A DNA stretch of 64,000 nucleotides from JAGVSR01 sp964589785 (GTDB lineage Bacteria; Pseudomonadota; Alphaproteobacteria; Rhizobiales; Hyphomicrobiaceae). The notes below the pieces were generated by a model. That model worked only from the letters and a program-made list of their open reading frames with translations. It ran no database searches and had not been told where the DNA came from. The stretch's first letter is position 1; each line of letters begins with the position of its first letter. Both the position numbers and the translations under genes were made by a program. Location of the stretch: the NCBI GenBank assembly GCA_964589785.1, contig CAZPUQ010000008.1, positions 48,989 through 112,988 of the forward strand. Reading direction: 5' to 3'. Below are positions 1-8,382 of this stretch, piece after piece.

Positions 1-318
1 GCCGACGGCGTCGTGCTCGACGTGTGGGCGCCCGTGTCGCCCGTGTCGGGCACGATCGATGCCGTCGCGTGGCGCGTGCCCGTAAGCGGCCCGGAAAGCG
101 ACGACGCGGAGCTCGCGGCCGACATCCAGGATCTTCTCGCCGTCGATCTCTCGGGCGCGCGTACTATCGATGCGGTGCCGTCCCGTCGCGCCGGCCTCGG
201 CGATGTCAGCGAAGAGAGCGAGCGGCCTCGTGCGCCGGTTGCTCCGGACGATCCCGGCGAGGAGGGCGAGGATATCGTGACCGAGGTCCGCACCTCGCGC
301 ACGTCTCCGCCGGCGTGA
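1..318 (+). CDS. 3' end of a clipped gene, function unknown
   Basis: The reading frame is open from the first base and stops at 318, giving about 105 C-terminal residues. The last half is rich in Asp, Glu, Ser, Pro and Arg and looks disordered. I recognise no domain, and the start lies outside the window. A 148-bp gap separates it from the next gene, so the two are probably not cotranscribed tightly. Confidence 0.5.
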   Translation, partial: ADGVVLDVWAPVSPVSGTIDAVAWRVPVSGPESDDAELAADIQDLLAVDLSGARTIDAVPSRRAGLGDVSEESERPRAPVAPDDPGEEGEDIVTEVRTSRTSPPA

Positions 319-466
319 GGTTCTGCGAGCTCGCCGCACCGCCAACCTGAACAAACTGTCAGCCGTAAATCGGTCAAACTGCCCGTCGAATCTGCGCGCT
401 GTTGCACCGACCCCGTCATTGCGCACCGATCGGGTGCCTGCGGGTTCGCAACCGGAACAGACGACG

Positions 467-817
467 ATGTATAGACAGTTGAGCGAGAGCGATCCGGCTC
501 CCCTTCATCCCGGCGAAGTCCTGCGTGTCGATATCCTTCCCTGCCTGTCGATGACGCCCGCCGATCTCGCGGCCCATCTCGCCGTGCCGCGGGCCGTGAT
601 CGAGAGCCTGCTCGCCGAAAAGAACGGCATCACGCCGGACCTCGCCCGGCGCCTCGGGATCGCGTTCGGGCAGGGCGCGCACCACTGGCTGGCTCTGCAG
701 CTGCAGCATGACCTGTGGCAGGCGGCCCGCTCCGATCCGGACGGCGTGCGCCCGCTGACGTGGTCGCGCCGGGTGCGGCGCGAGCGACTGAACGCGCCGA
801 CCGAAGCCGCCGCATAA
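467..817 (+). CDS. HigA/VapI-family helix-turn-helix protein
   Basis: This 116-aa protein has the layout of HigA-type antitoxins. An N-terminal 'LHPGEVLRVD' motif comes first, then a small helix-turn-helix in which the organism's protein avoids Ala/Gly-rich turns, then a 'ARRLGIAFGQGAHHWLALQ' segment like the family's final helix. HigA proteins bind their own promoter and neutralise a HigB RNase, but no HigB-sized gene is visible beside it. It may be an orphan regulator. I chose the ATG at 467 because the PGEVL motif then begins near residue 14, as usual in the family; upstream codons to 419 look like leader. Confidence 0.75.
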   Translation: MYRQLSESDPAPLHPGEVLRVDILPCLSMTPADLAAHLAVPRAVIESLLAEKNGITPDLARRLGIAFGQGAHHWLALQLQHDLWQAARSDPDGVRPLTWSRRVRRERLNAPTEAAA

Positions 818-874
818 AGCGGTCCCTGTTCGCGCTTGTCGGATGTGCGGCGGTGCGCGCACAATGCGCCGCCG

Positions 875-1756
875 ATGATGACCCCACTCGAAGATCTGGC
901 GAACTGGTGGATCTCGCGGGCGGCGGCGCCCGAGCCGGAGGCTGTGGCTGCGGCGGCACGAAGCCGGCCCACCGTGGTCGTCACAGGCGGCAGCTCCGGC
1001 ATTGGACTGGAACTCGCCCGCGCGTTCGCCCGCAGCGGGCGCGATGTCCTTCTCGTTGCCCGCAACGCCGAGCGTCTCGACCGCGCGGCGCGGTCGCTCC
1101 GGGACAGCGCATCACCTGAGGTTGATACGCTCATCCTCGATGTCGGCACCGAAGCCGCGCCGCGCCTCCTTCTCGACCACCTCGCCGCCGACCAACGCTA
1201 TTGCGACGTGCTGGTGAACAGCGCCGGCCTCGGCGCGGCGGGACCCTTTGCGTCCGCAGAACCGGCAAGCCTCGACGCCTTGATCGCGACGAACGTCGCC
1301 GGCCTCGCGCGGCTGACCCGGGCCATGCTTCCCGGCATGCTCGCGCGCGGACGAGGCGGCATCCTGTCGATCGCCTCGCTGGCCGGGCTCGTTCCGGGAC
1401 CGCACCAGGCCGCCTATTACGCCAGCAAGGCTTTCGTCATTTCGCTCAGCGAAGCCATCGCATCGGAAACCGCGGGCCGTGGCGTGCGCGTGGCCGTCGT
1501 GCTGCCCGGCCCCGTGGAAACCCGCTTTCATGCCCGCATGGGCGCCGAGGATGCGCTCTATCGCTTCGTGCTCGGGGCCTCGACGCCGGAGCTGGTCGCC
1601 GCGCGGGCGATCCGGGGCTACCGGCTCGGCCGCCGCGTCATCGCGCCGGGTTTCGTGCCGACGCTCGCGGTCTACGCACTGAGGATCCTGCCCCATGCCA
1701 TCTCCGTGCCCGCCGTGAAATGGCTGCTGGCGATCGAGCGGCCCGATGCTCCCTAG
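875..1756 (+). CDS. Short-chain dehydrogenase/reductase (SDR)
   Basis: A classical Rossmann SDR of about 293 aa. The nucleotide-binding motif TGGSSGIG lies near residue 38. NSAG follows near residue 115, and the catalytic set is Ser in 'LSIASLAG' and the YxxxK in 'YYASKAF'. After YxxxK comes 'LPGPVETRFH', the usual PG loop. The substrate cannot be read from the sequence. The start is either ATG pair at 875/878 or 836; neither has a clear ribosome binding site. The C-terminus carries a hydrophobic stretch that could sit on a membrane, as in the ketoreductase-like SDRs of lipid metabolism. Confidence 0.85.
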   Translation: MMTPLEDLANWWISRAAAPEPEAVAAAARSRPTVVVTGGSSGIGLELARAFARSGRDVLLVARNAERLDRAARSLRDSASPEVDTLILDVGTEAAPRLLLDHLAADQRYCDVLVNSAGLGAAGPFASAEPASLDALIATNVAGLARLTRAMLPGMLARGRGGILSIASLAGLVPGPHQAAYYASKAFVISLSEAIASETAGRGVRVAVVLPGPVETRFHARMGAEDALYRFVLGASTPELVAARAIRGYRLGRRVIAPGFVPTLAVYALRILPHAISVPAVKWLLAIERPDAP

Positions 1757-1980
1757 AGAAAATGTACCGGCTGTTTGCATGTTCGAAACGAATTAGCGGT
1801 TGAATGCAGGGAGCGCCGGTCTTCCTGTCCCGCGTATCCGGTTGCCGTTGCGGCGGTGGTCGCCTGTCCCCACGGACATGCCGTCCATCGCCGCATTGCA
1901 TTGCGACGGCCGCGATCGAATTTTGTGACGGTTAACCTTTCCTTGGGCACGTTGGGTTGCCCGCCAGCGGTAGCGATAAG

Positions 1981-3435
1981 ATGCCGGCGATGACTCCGAT
2001 CATACCTGTGGTTCTGTCCGGCGGATCGGGCACGCGGCTCTGGCCGCTGTCGCGTTCCATGTTTCCCAAGCAGTTCATCAACTTCTTCAACGGCCACGGC
2101 ACGACGCTGCTTGGCGCCACGCTCGGCCGCCTGAAAGGCGATGCCGGCTTCGGCGAGCCGATCCTGCTGTGCAACAACGATCACCGGTTCCTCGTCAAGG
2201 AGGAGCTGGAGCGCGCGCGCGTCACCGCCAAGGCCATCATCCTGGAGCCCGTCGCCCGCAACACGGCCGCCGCGATCACCGTTGCCGCGCTGGCCGCCGT
2301 GCGCGAGCAGCCCAACGCCGTGCTCGTCGTCATGCCGTCCGATCACGCGGTGAAGGAGGAGGCGCGCTTCGTGGAAGCCGTCCGCCGCGCCGCGAGCGTC
2401 GCCGCGACCGGCCGTCTCGTCCTCTTCGGCATCAAGCCCGAAAGTCCCCACACGGGCTACGGCTACATCAAGCGCGGCCCGTCGCTCGAAGGCTTCAAGG
2501 GCGGCGCGTTCACGGTCGAGCGTTTCTGCGAGAAGCCGGACGCGGCGACCGCGGCGTCCTACCTGTCCGAAGGCGACTACTTCTGGAACAGCGGCATCTT
2601 CGTGCTCCACGCGCACACGTTCCTCGACGAGATCGCACGCCTCGACCCCCGCATCCTCGACGCCGCCCGCGCGGCGCTCGCGCGCTCGGAGCGCGATCTG
2701 GGCTTCGTTCGCCTCGACCGCCCGTCGTTTGCGGAAAGCCCGAACATCTCCGTCGACTACGCGGTCATGGAGAAGACGGACGCAGCGGCCATGCTGCCGA
2801 TCGACGTCGGCTGGAACGACGTCGGCTCCTGGTCGTCGCTGTGGGAGATCGCGGCCCGCGATCAGAACCAGAACTATGCCGGTGGCGATGCGGTGCTGGA
2901 AGACACGACCGGCTGCTATGTCCATAGCGAGCGCGGTCTCGTCGCCACCATCGGCGTCAAGGATCTCGTCATCGTCGACACGCCCGACGCGCTGCTGGTC
3001 ACCGACAAGTCGCGCGCCGAGGACGTCGGCAAGATCGTCGCCAGGCTCAAGCGCTCGAACCGCAAGGAGCAGGAGCAGCACCTGCGCAACTACCGGCCGT
3101 GGGGCTTTTTCGAAACGCTCAACATCGGGCCGCGCTTCCAGGTCAAGCTGCTCCACGTGAAACCGGGCGGCAAGCTCTCCATGCAAATGCACCACCACCG
3201 GTCCGAGCACTGGGTCGTCGTGCAGGGCACGGCGAAGGTCGTGATCGGCGACCGGGAGGAGCTCGTGCGCGAGAACGAGAGCGTCTACATCGTCGCGACT
3301 GAGTGGCATCGACTCGAGAACCCGGGCAAGGTCCCGCTGGAGCTTATCGAGGTGCAGATCGGCACCTACCTCGGCGAGGACGACATCGTGCGCACCGACG
3401 ACGTCTACCATCGCGCGCCCGAGGAGACGCGCTGA
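1981..3435 (+). CDS. manC: Mannose-1-phosphate guanylyltransferase / mannose-6-phosphate isomerase
   Basis: Bifunctional enzyme of about 484 aa that makes GDP-mannose from mannose-1-phosphate and GTP, and interconverts mannose- and fructose-6-phosphate, for exopolysaccharide or LPS sugars. The N-terminal nucleotidyltransferase domain opens with 'GGSGTRLWPLSR', the pyrophosphorylase signature, and has 'FCEKPDAATA' and 'NSGIFVL'. The C-terminal cupin-type isomerase domain has 'SMQMHHHRSEHW' near residue 400 with the metal-binding histidines. Length fits the AlgA/XanB/CpsB type. Start ATG 1981; an in-frame ATG lies 9 bp later. The gene stands alone between an SDR and infC. Confidence 0.95.
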   Translation: MPAMTPIIPVVLSGGSGTRLWPLSRSMFPKQFINFFNGHGTTLLGATLGRLKGDAGFGEPILLCNNDHRFLVKEELERARVTAKAIILEPVARNTAAAITVAALAAVREQPNAVLVVMPSDHAVKEEARFVEAVRRAASVAATGRLVLFGIKPESPHTGYGYIKRGPSLEGFKGGAFTVERFCEKPDAATAASYLSEGDYFWNSGIFVLHAHTFLDEIARLDPRILDAARAALARSERDLGFVRLDRPSFAESPNISVDYAVMEKTDAAAMLPIDVGWNDVGSWSSLWEIAARDQNQNYAGGDAVLEDTTGCYVHSERGLVATIGVKDLVIVDTPDALLVTDKSRAEDVGKIVARLKRSNRKEQEQHLRNYRPWGFFETLNIGPRFQVKLLHVKPGGKLSMQMHHHRSEHWVVVQGTAKVVIGDREELVRENESVYIVATEWHRLENPGKVPLELIEVQIGTYLGEDDIVRTDDVYHRAPEETR

Positions 3436-3491
3436 CGGCCGCGCAGCGCGGAGCCAGCACGCAGGCTTGCGAGTCCGGAAATCAGATGCAG

Positions 3492-3526
3492 AAAGGCGCC
3501 GTCACCCCAGCGGGGACAGCGCCTTT
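3492..3526. terminator. Hairpin between convergent manC and infC
   Basis: AAAGGCGC at 3492-3499 pairs with GCGCCTTT at 3519-3526, and the inner bases GTC...CCCC/GGGGAC extend the stem. It lies between the converging ends of manC (3435) and infC (3557), and the A/T flanks give a U-run in either direction. It likely serves both genes. Confidence 0.75.
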
Positions 3527-3556
3527 GCGTCTCTCGGCTCCGGCAAATCCGGCGGC

Positions 3557-4096
3557 CTATTTCGGAGCCAGCACCATCACCATCTGGCGGCCCTCGAAAC
3601 GCGGCTCGCTCTCGACCTTGGCGACGGTCTCCGTCTCGCTCCTCACGCGGTTCAAGACCTCCATGCCGAGATGCTGGTGCGCCATCTCGCGCCCGCGGAA
3701 CCGCAGGGTGATCTTGACCTTGTCGCCTTCCTCGAAGAAGCGGCGGATGGCGCGCATCTTCACATCGTAGTCGTGATCGTCGATGCCGGGGCGCATCTTG
3801 ATTTCCTTGATCTCGACGATCTTCTGGTTCTTGCGCGCCTCGGCCTGGCGCTTCTGCTCCTGGTACTTGAACTTGCCATAGTCCAGGATCTTGCAGACCG
3901 GCGGCTCCGCGTCCGGTGAGATCTCGACCAGATCGAGCCCGGCTGCGGTCGCCCGCTCCAGGGCGTCGAACTTGCTGACGACTCCGACGTTCTGTCCAGT
4001 CTCGTCGATCAGTCGCACTTCGCGGGCCCGGATGGCATCGTTGATCCTGGGGCCGGTCTGCTCGCGCGTCGGCGCGGCTCGCATGGGTTTGCGGAT
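3557..4096 (-). CDS. infC: Translation initiation factor IF-3, probable ATC start
   Basis: IF-3 binds the 30S subunit and checks the start codon. The protein shows 'GPRINDAIRA', 'VCKILDYGKFKYQEQKR', the lysine-rich interdomain helix, and 'MRPGIDDHDYDVKM' of the C-terminal domain. The first ATG (4084) has no suitably spaced Shine-Dalgarno. Four codons upstream an ATC (4096-4094, minus strand) sits 8 nt after a GAGGAG at 4105-4110, giving N-terminus (I/M)RKPMRAAPT like other alphaproteobacterial IF-3. infC is known for rare start codons that IF-3 itself senses, giving autoregulation. The rpmI-rplT genes that often follow infC are not next to it here. Confidence 0.93.
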   Translation of the reverse strand: MRKPMRAAPTREQTGPRINDAIRAREVRLIDETGQNVGVVSKFDALERATAAGLDLVEISPDAEPPVCKILDYGKFKYQEQKRQAEARKNQKIVEIKEIKMRPGIDDHDYDVKMRAIRRFFEEGDKVKITLRFRGREMAHQHLGMEVLNRVRSETETVAKVESEPRFEGRQMVMVLAPK

Positions 4097-4237
4097 GGGT
4101 CGATCTCCTCTAGCTGTTGCACATGTCCGTTGCTGGTCTCCTGCCGGACGGAGCCGATGTGGCTTGCCGGCAATCAGGCCGGAGAATTGGTAAGAAAGGG
4201 TTGCAAGTCAAGACGCCACGGGGTCCTACAACCCGAC

Positions 4238-5476
4238 TTAACCATCGTTCTGTGGGCGCGCCGCCACGTAGGCGCCGGCGAGCCCGCGTTCCAGGATCTC
4301 GTCATAGACGGCAAGCGTCTTCAGCCGCATCTGGCGCAGGGAGAAGGAGCGGCAGGCATGGGCGCGGGCCCGGTCACCAAGCTCCTTGCGCGCCGCCGGG
4401 CTAAGGCCGAGCGCCCACAGGAGCGCATCGGCCAGGGCCTGCGCATCGCCCGGCGGGACCAGCCAGCCCGTCATCGTGCGGGGCCCGTGCTCCGGTGGCG
4501 ACAGGACCGTCTCCTGGGGCGCGCCGAGGCGGGTGGCGATGACCGGACAGCCCATGGCCTGGCTTTCCACCGCCGTCCGCCCGAAGGCCTCCGGCTCGAT
4601 CGACGCCACGATCGAGGCGTCGGAGGCGAGATAGGCCGCCGGCATGTCGTCGACGTGGCCGACGAGGCGAACGCGATCCTGAAGCCCGCCGGCGCGGATC
4701 GCCTCCGTGAGGCCCGCGGCATAGTCGTCGCGACCCTGGGCGTCGCCCGCCAGAACGACGACGCCGCCGGATGGCCAGCTCCCGGACTGGCGGAGGCGGC
4801 GCGCGGCCTCGACGACGACGTGCTGCCCCTTCCAGTTGGTCAGCCGCGCCGGCTGGAGGATGATGCGCTGGCCGGGCTCTACGCCCCACTGCGCGCGCAG
4901 CCGCTCGACCCGTGCCGGATCGACCGTCGCCGGATCGAACGTCAGACCGTCCACGCCGCGGTGGATGACGCGGATCTTCGATGCCGGCGTGCCGTAGCGC
5001 GCCATGACGAGGTCGCGCGTATAGGCGGAATTGGCGATGACGAGGTCGCCGCGCGCCATGACGCCGTTGTAGAACCGCTTGAGCGCCGAGGTCTCGTTGT
5101 AGGCCCCGTGATACGTCGTGACGAACGGGCGCTTGGTGAGCCGCGCGGCCCACAGCGCGCTCCAGGCGGGCGCCCGGCTGCGCGCGTGGATGAGATCGAC
5201 GCCCTCGGCCCCGACGAGTCTCGCGATCGCCCGCGCGTTGGCAAGGAGCTTGAGCGGGTTCTTCGTCGCCGCAGGAAAGATGCGGACATCGGCGCCCGCT
5301 GCCTCGAGCCGCGGCAGCATCCGCCCTCCCTCCGTCAGCACGAGGGCGCGGCCGCCGGCGGCGACGACCGCCTCGGCGATCTCGATCGTGGACAGCTCCG
5401 CGCCGCCCGTCTCGAGCTCGGGTACGATCTGAAGTATGGTCGGGGCACGATCGGCCAAGGGCAGGCTCCGGGTCAC
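4238..5476 (-). CDS. GT4-family glycosyltransferase
   Basis: A 412-aa GT-B fold glycosyltransferase. The N-terminal acceptor half has 'LETGGAELSTIEIA' and a 'DLIHARSR' strand. The C-terminal nucleotide-sugar half has 'LQPARLTNWKGQ' and the GT4 EX7E motif in 'EPEAFGRTAVESQAMG'. It probably transfers a hexose in LPS or exopolysaccharide assembly on the cytoplasmic side; donor and acceptor cannot be told. The nearby GDP-mannose gene (manC) makes mannose a reasonable but unproven donor. It diverges from the hydrolase gene with only 37 bp between starts. Confidence 0.88.
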   Translation of the reverse strand: MTRSLPLADRAPTILQIVPELETGGAELSTIEIAEAVVAAGGRALVLTEGGRMLPRLEAAGADVRIFPAATKNPLKLLANARAIARLVGAEGVDLIHARSRAPAWSALWAARLTKRPFVTTYHGAYNETSALKRFYNGVMARGDLVIANSAYTRDLVMARYGTPASKIRVIHRGVDGLTFDPATVDPARVERLRAQWGVEPGQRIILQPARLTNWKGQHVVVEAARRLRQSGSWPSGGVVVLAGDAQGRDDYAAGLTEAIRAGGLQDRVRLVGHVDDMPAAYLASDASIVASIEPEAFGRTAVESQAMGCPVIATRLGAPQETVLSPPEHGPRTMTGWLVPPGDAQALADALLWALGLSPAARKELGDRARAHACRSFSLRQMRLKTLAVYDEILERGLAGAYVAARPQNDG

Positions 5477-5513
5477 GGAACGAAGGCGTCAGAAACAGGC
5501 AGGCACTCATAGG

Positions 5514-6314
5514 ATGACCGGCAGCGAACCGCAATTCATCGAGGTCGGTACGGGCGAGGCGCGGCGCCGCATCGCCTTTCGCCGCGAGGCCGGACAGCAC
5601 GAGGACAGACCGGGGCTCTTCTGGCTGGCCGGCTTCAAGTCCGACATGGCGAGCACGAAGGCGACGGCCTTGTCCGAGTACGCCCGTGAGACCGGCGTCG
5701 ACGGCGTCCGGTTCGACTATTCCGGTCACGGTCTCTCCGACGGCCCGTTCGAGATGGGCACCATCGGCCGCTGGCTCGAGGAGGCCGAAGCCGTTTTCCG
5801 CCGCGTGTCGAAGGGACCACAGGTCATCGTCGGCTCGAGCATGGGCGGACACATCGCACTCATGCTGCTCAAGCGGCTCATGGAGCGCGCGCCGGAGGAG
5901 GCGCAGCGCATCGCCGCGCTTGTCCTCATCGCTCCGGCCTGGGACATGACCGAGGAACTGATGTGGAAGAAGTTCTCCGACGAGGGCCGGCGCCAGCTCG
6001 CCGAAACGGGCGTCTACTTTGAGCCGTCGGACTACGGCGAACCCTACACGATCACGCGCGCGCTTATCGAGGACGGCCGCAAACATCTCCTCGCGCGCCG
6101 ACCCTTCGATCCTGGCCGGCCGATCCTCGTTCTGCAAGGTCTTGAGGACCGCGACGTTCCCGCTGCGCACGTCCGCGAGCTTCAGACATTCCTGACCGGC
6201 GGCCGGATCAGCATCACCGAAGTCCCCGACGGCGAGCATCGCCTGTCGCGGCCGCAGGACCTGGCCCTGATCTTCCGGCTGATTGACGAAGCTTCCGAGC
6301 GCGCCGCCCGCTAA
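5514..6314 (+). CDS. Alpha/beta hydrolase (ABHD10-like)
   Basis: A 266-aa serine hydrolase. The nucleophile elbow is 'GSSMGG' near residue 107; the catalytic His is in 'DGEHRLS' near the C-terminus; an oxyanion-side motif 'WLAGFKSDM' precedes 'RFDYSGHGLSDG'. This set resembles the ABHD10 thioesterase/esterase family found in alphaproteobacteria and mitochondria. The substrate is unknown. The start at 5514 was chosen because translation from upstream codons to 5436 gives low-complexity basic sequence. It runs convergently into the next gene with a 4-bp overlap of the stop codons. Confidence 0.85.
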   Translation: MTGSEPQFIEVGTGEARRRIAFRREAGQHEDRPGLFWLAGFKSDMASTKATALSEYARETGVDGVRFDYSGHGLSDGPFEMGTIGRWLEEAEAVFRRVSKGPQVIVGSSMGGHIALMLLKRLMERAPEEAQRIAALVLIAPAWDMTEELMWKKFSDEGRRQLAETGVYFEPSDYGEPYTITRALIEDGRKHLLARRPFDPGRPILVLQGLEDRDVPAAHVRELQTFLTGGRISITEVPDGEHRLSRPQDLALIFRLIDEASERAAR

Positions 6315-7402
6315 TCACGGAACGCCGCCTCGCGCAGATCGACCGGCTGCAGCCCGCGCGACAGCGCCGCTGCGAGCCCGGCCGGCCCGGCCTGTTCGGC
6401 GATCGCCTCCGGCACGATCCAGGCGCGATAACCGGCCGCAACGACCGTGCGGCCGCAGGAGAGCCGGCCCGCGGTCACATGGCACGAGGCATCGCCCGAG
6501 ACCGCGCGCGGCTCGCGACGGTCATGAACCAGAATCTTGAGATCGACCGGCTCGATCACGGGCGCCGGACCGTCGAGCGTCACGCTGCGATAGGCGCACG
6601 TGAGGCTGTGCCGGCACGCCCCGGCGCGCTTGCCGAGCGTGTTTCCGGCGCCCAGCGCCTTGCGCCGCGTCATGACGCGGGCCGGTGCGGCCGCGCCCTT
6701 CGAGACAAAGCACAACTCGTCGTGACACAGCACGGGATCGGCCGTCTTGTTGAAGCGGCGGATGCCTTTCTTACCCGGCTCCATCACGAGCAGGACCGTG
6801 ACCCGGCGGTCCGCCGGAGGGGCGAACTCGGGCTCATGCCGGCCGAGCGACATGGGGGGATAAGGTAGCAGCGGCGGCGTGCCAGCGGTCTGCGCGGGAG
6901 GCTCGTCGAAGGGGGCGCCATTGGGTTCCAAGTCGCGGGCGATGTCGGGCTCCGGCTCGCGAGCCATCGCCGGCGGCGAAACGGCTGGTACCGGTGGGCT
7001 CGCCGGCTTGAGGGCGGGCTTGAAGGCGTCTGTGCTCCGAGACTCGCTCGCGGCCCTCTGCCGGCGCGCGTCCTCGGCGCGACGCAGCTTCTCGGCAAGG
7101 CGCTTGGCTTCGGCGTCGCGCGCCGCCTCCATCGCCTTCATGCGCGCTTCCGCGGCAGCCGCCGCCGCCCTATCCGCTTGCGCACGCTCGGCCGCCTCGC
7201 GGCGGGCCCGTTCGAGCATCTCGGATTCCTCAGCCGCGCGGCGCTCGGCGTCCGCCGCTTCACGCGCCGCCCGGTCTCCGGTCGCGAACTTGTCGGCCAG
7301 CCGGTGCGCCGCGTCATCCGCCGCAGAGACGGTGGCCGGCAGCGCAAGAAGCATGAGGCAAAGAGCGGCGGAAGAGCGTGCAACGAAGGAGAGCGACGGC
7401 AT
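6311..7402 (-). CDS. Exported coiled-coil protein, function unknown
   Basis: A 363-aa protein with a signal peptide (hydrophobic core 'AALCLMLLALPATVSA'), so likely periplasmic. Residues about 35-125 are an Ala/Arg/Glu-rich coiled coil. A Pro-rich linker follows, then a C-terminal domain with several cysteines ('VLCHDELCFVSKG', 'ACRHSLTCAYRSV', 'ASCHVTAGRLSCG') that could form disulfides. I recognise no family. The reading frame stays open far upstream into the next gene, but that part is antisense shadow; the signal peptide marks the start at 7402, or at 7426 with eight more residues. Confidence 0.75.
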   Translation of the reverse strand: MPSLSFVARSSAALCLMLLALPATVSAADDAAHRLADKFATGDRAAREAADAERRAAEESEMLERARREAAERAQADRAAAAAAEARMKAMEAARDAEAKRLAEKLRRAEDARRQRAASESRSTDAFKPALKPASPPVPAVSPPAMAREPEPDIARDLEPNGAPFDEPPAQTAGTPPLLPYPPMSLGRHEPEFAPPADRRVTVLLVMEPGKKGIRRFNKTADPVLCHDELCFVSKGAAAPARVMTRRKALGAGNTLGKRAGACRHSLTCAYRSVTLDGPAPVIEPVDLKILVHDRREPRAVSGDASCHVTAGRLSCGRTVVAAGYRAWIVPEAIAEQAGPAGLAAALSRGLQPVDLREAAFRD

Positions 7403-7503
7403 GACACGAAACCCGCACAGGTCCATGAGCGGAGGATCCGCTGCAATTCTGGCAGGAAAGCGAAGCCTGTCTGAACGCGACCTGAACAGGCTAGGCGCTT
7501 GCT

Positions 7504-8382
7504 TCACGCCCGTTGTGCGGCAAGCGAGGCAAGGCCCTCGCGATACGTCGGAAAGGCAAGATCGAGGCCGAGCGCGGATTTGAGGCGGGCGTTGCCGACC
7601 CGCTTGCTCTCGCCGTAGAAGCTGCGGCCCATGTCGGACAGGCTCGCCTCCTCGATGGCGATCTCGGGCGGCGGCGGCAGTCCCAGAAGCGCGGCGGCGT
7701 AGGCGTTGACGGCCTGCGGCGGGGCCGGCTCGTCGTCGGTAACGTTGTAGATCGCGTGCGCATGCGGCCGCGAGTAGGCCGCCATCAGGGTGCGCGCGAT
7801 GTCCTCCACGTGGATCCGGTTGAAGATCTGGCCCGGCTTGACGATGGTGCGCGCGCGGCCCTGGCGCAGGTTGTCGATCGCGCTGCGGCCCGGACCATAG
7901 ATGCCGGCGAGACGGAAGACCTCGACGCGCTTGCCCGTCGTCTCCGCAAACGCCAGCCATTGGCGCTCGGCCTCCACGCGAAAGCGCGAGCGCTCCGAGA
8001 CCGGCTGGACGGCGGTCTCCTCATCGACCCACGCCCCGCCGTGGTCGCCATAGACACCGATCGTGGAGAGGTAGCCGATCCATTCCGCACGCGAGTCCGC
8101 AAGATCCTCACCGTAGCGGCGCAGGACGGGATCGCCGTCGCGATCGGGCGGAACGGACACGAGGACATGCGATGCGCGCCGGACGGCGGACCCCATGCCC
8201 GGCTCCGGTCCGGTCTCTCGCGCTCCGCCATCGAACCGGTAAGCGGCATAGCCGAGCGACTCGATCTCCCGAACCCCCGCCTCGGAGCGTGCGGTCCCCG
8301 CGATCCGCCAGCCCTGCCCCGCAAGCCGTGCCGCGAGGTGGCGGGCGCTGTAGCCAAGCCCGAAGCAGAACAGCTCGCCCAT
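7504..8382 (-). CDS. NAD(P)-binding epimerase/dehydratase-like protein (YeeZ-like)
   Basis: A 292-aa extended-SDR protein. The dinucleotide motif is the variant 'GLGYSARHLA' near residue 7, followed by 'YLSTIGVYGD' and 'RLAGIYGPGR', which are usual for epimerase-like proteins; the YxxxK tyrosine is not evident, as in the YeeZ branch. 'NRIHVEDIA' and 'YNVTDDEP' complete the fold. The biochemical role is unknown. The start codon overlaps the stop of queG (ATGA at 8382), so the two are translationally coupled in a leftward operon with a glutathione transferase. Confidence 0.82.
   Translation of the reverse strand: MGELFCFGLGYSARHLAARLAGQGWRIAGTARSEAGVREIESLGYAAYRFDGGARETGPEPGMGSAVRRASHVLVSVPPDRDGDPVLRRYGEDLADSRAEWIGYLSTIGVYGDHGGAWVDEETAVQPVSERSRFRVEAERQWLAFAETTGKRVEVFRLAGIYGPGRSAIDNLRQGRARTIVKPGQIFNRIHVEDIARTLMAAYSRPHAHAIYNVTDDEPAPPQAVNAYAAALLGLPPPPEIAIEEASLSDMGRSFYGESKRVGNARLKSALGLDLAFPTYREGLASLAAQRA

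Noticed and set aside
6311..7960. 549-aa minus-strand open frame
   Set aside because: Only the part from 7402 has a signal peptide and protein-like sequence. The upstream part is the antisense of the NAD-binding gene at 7504-8382, a common artefact at high GC.
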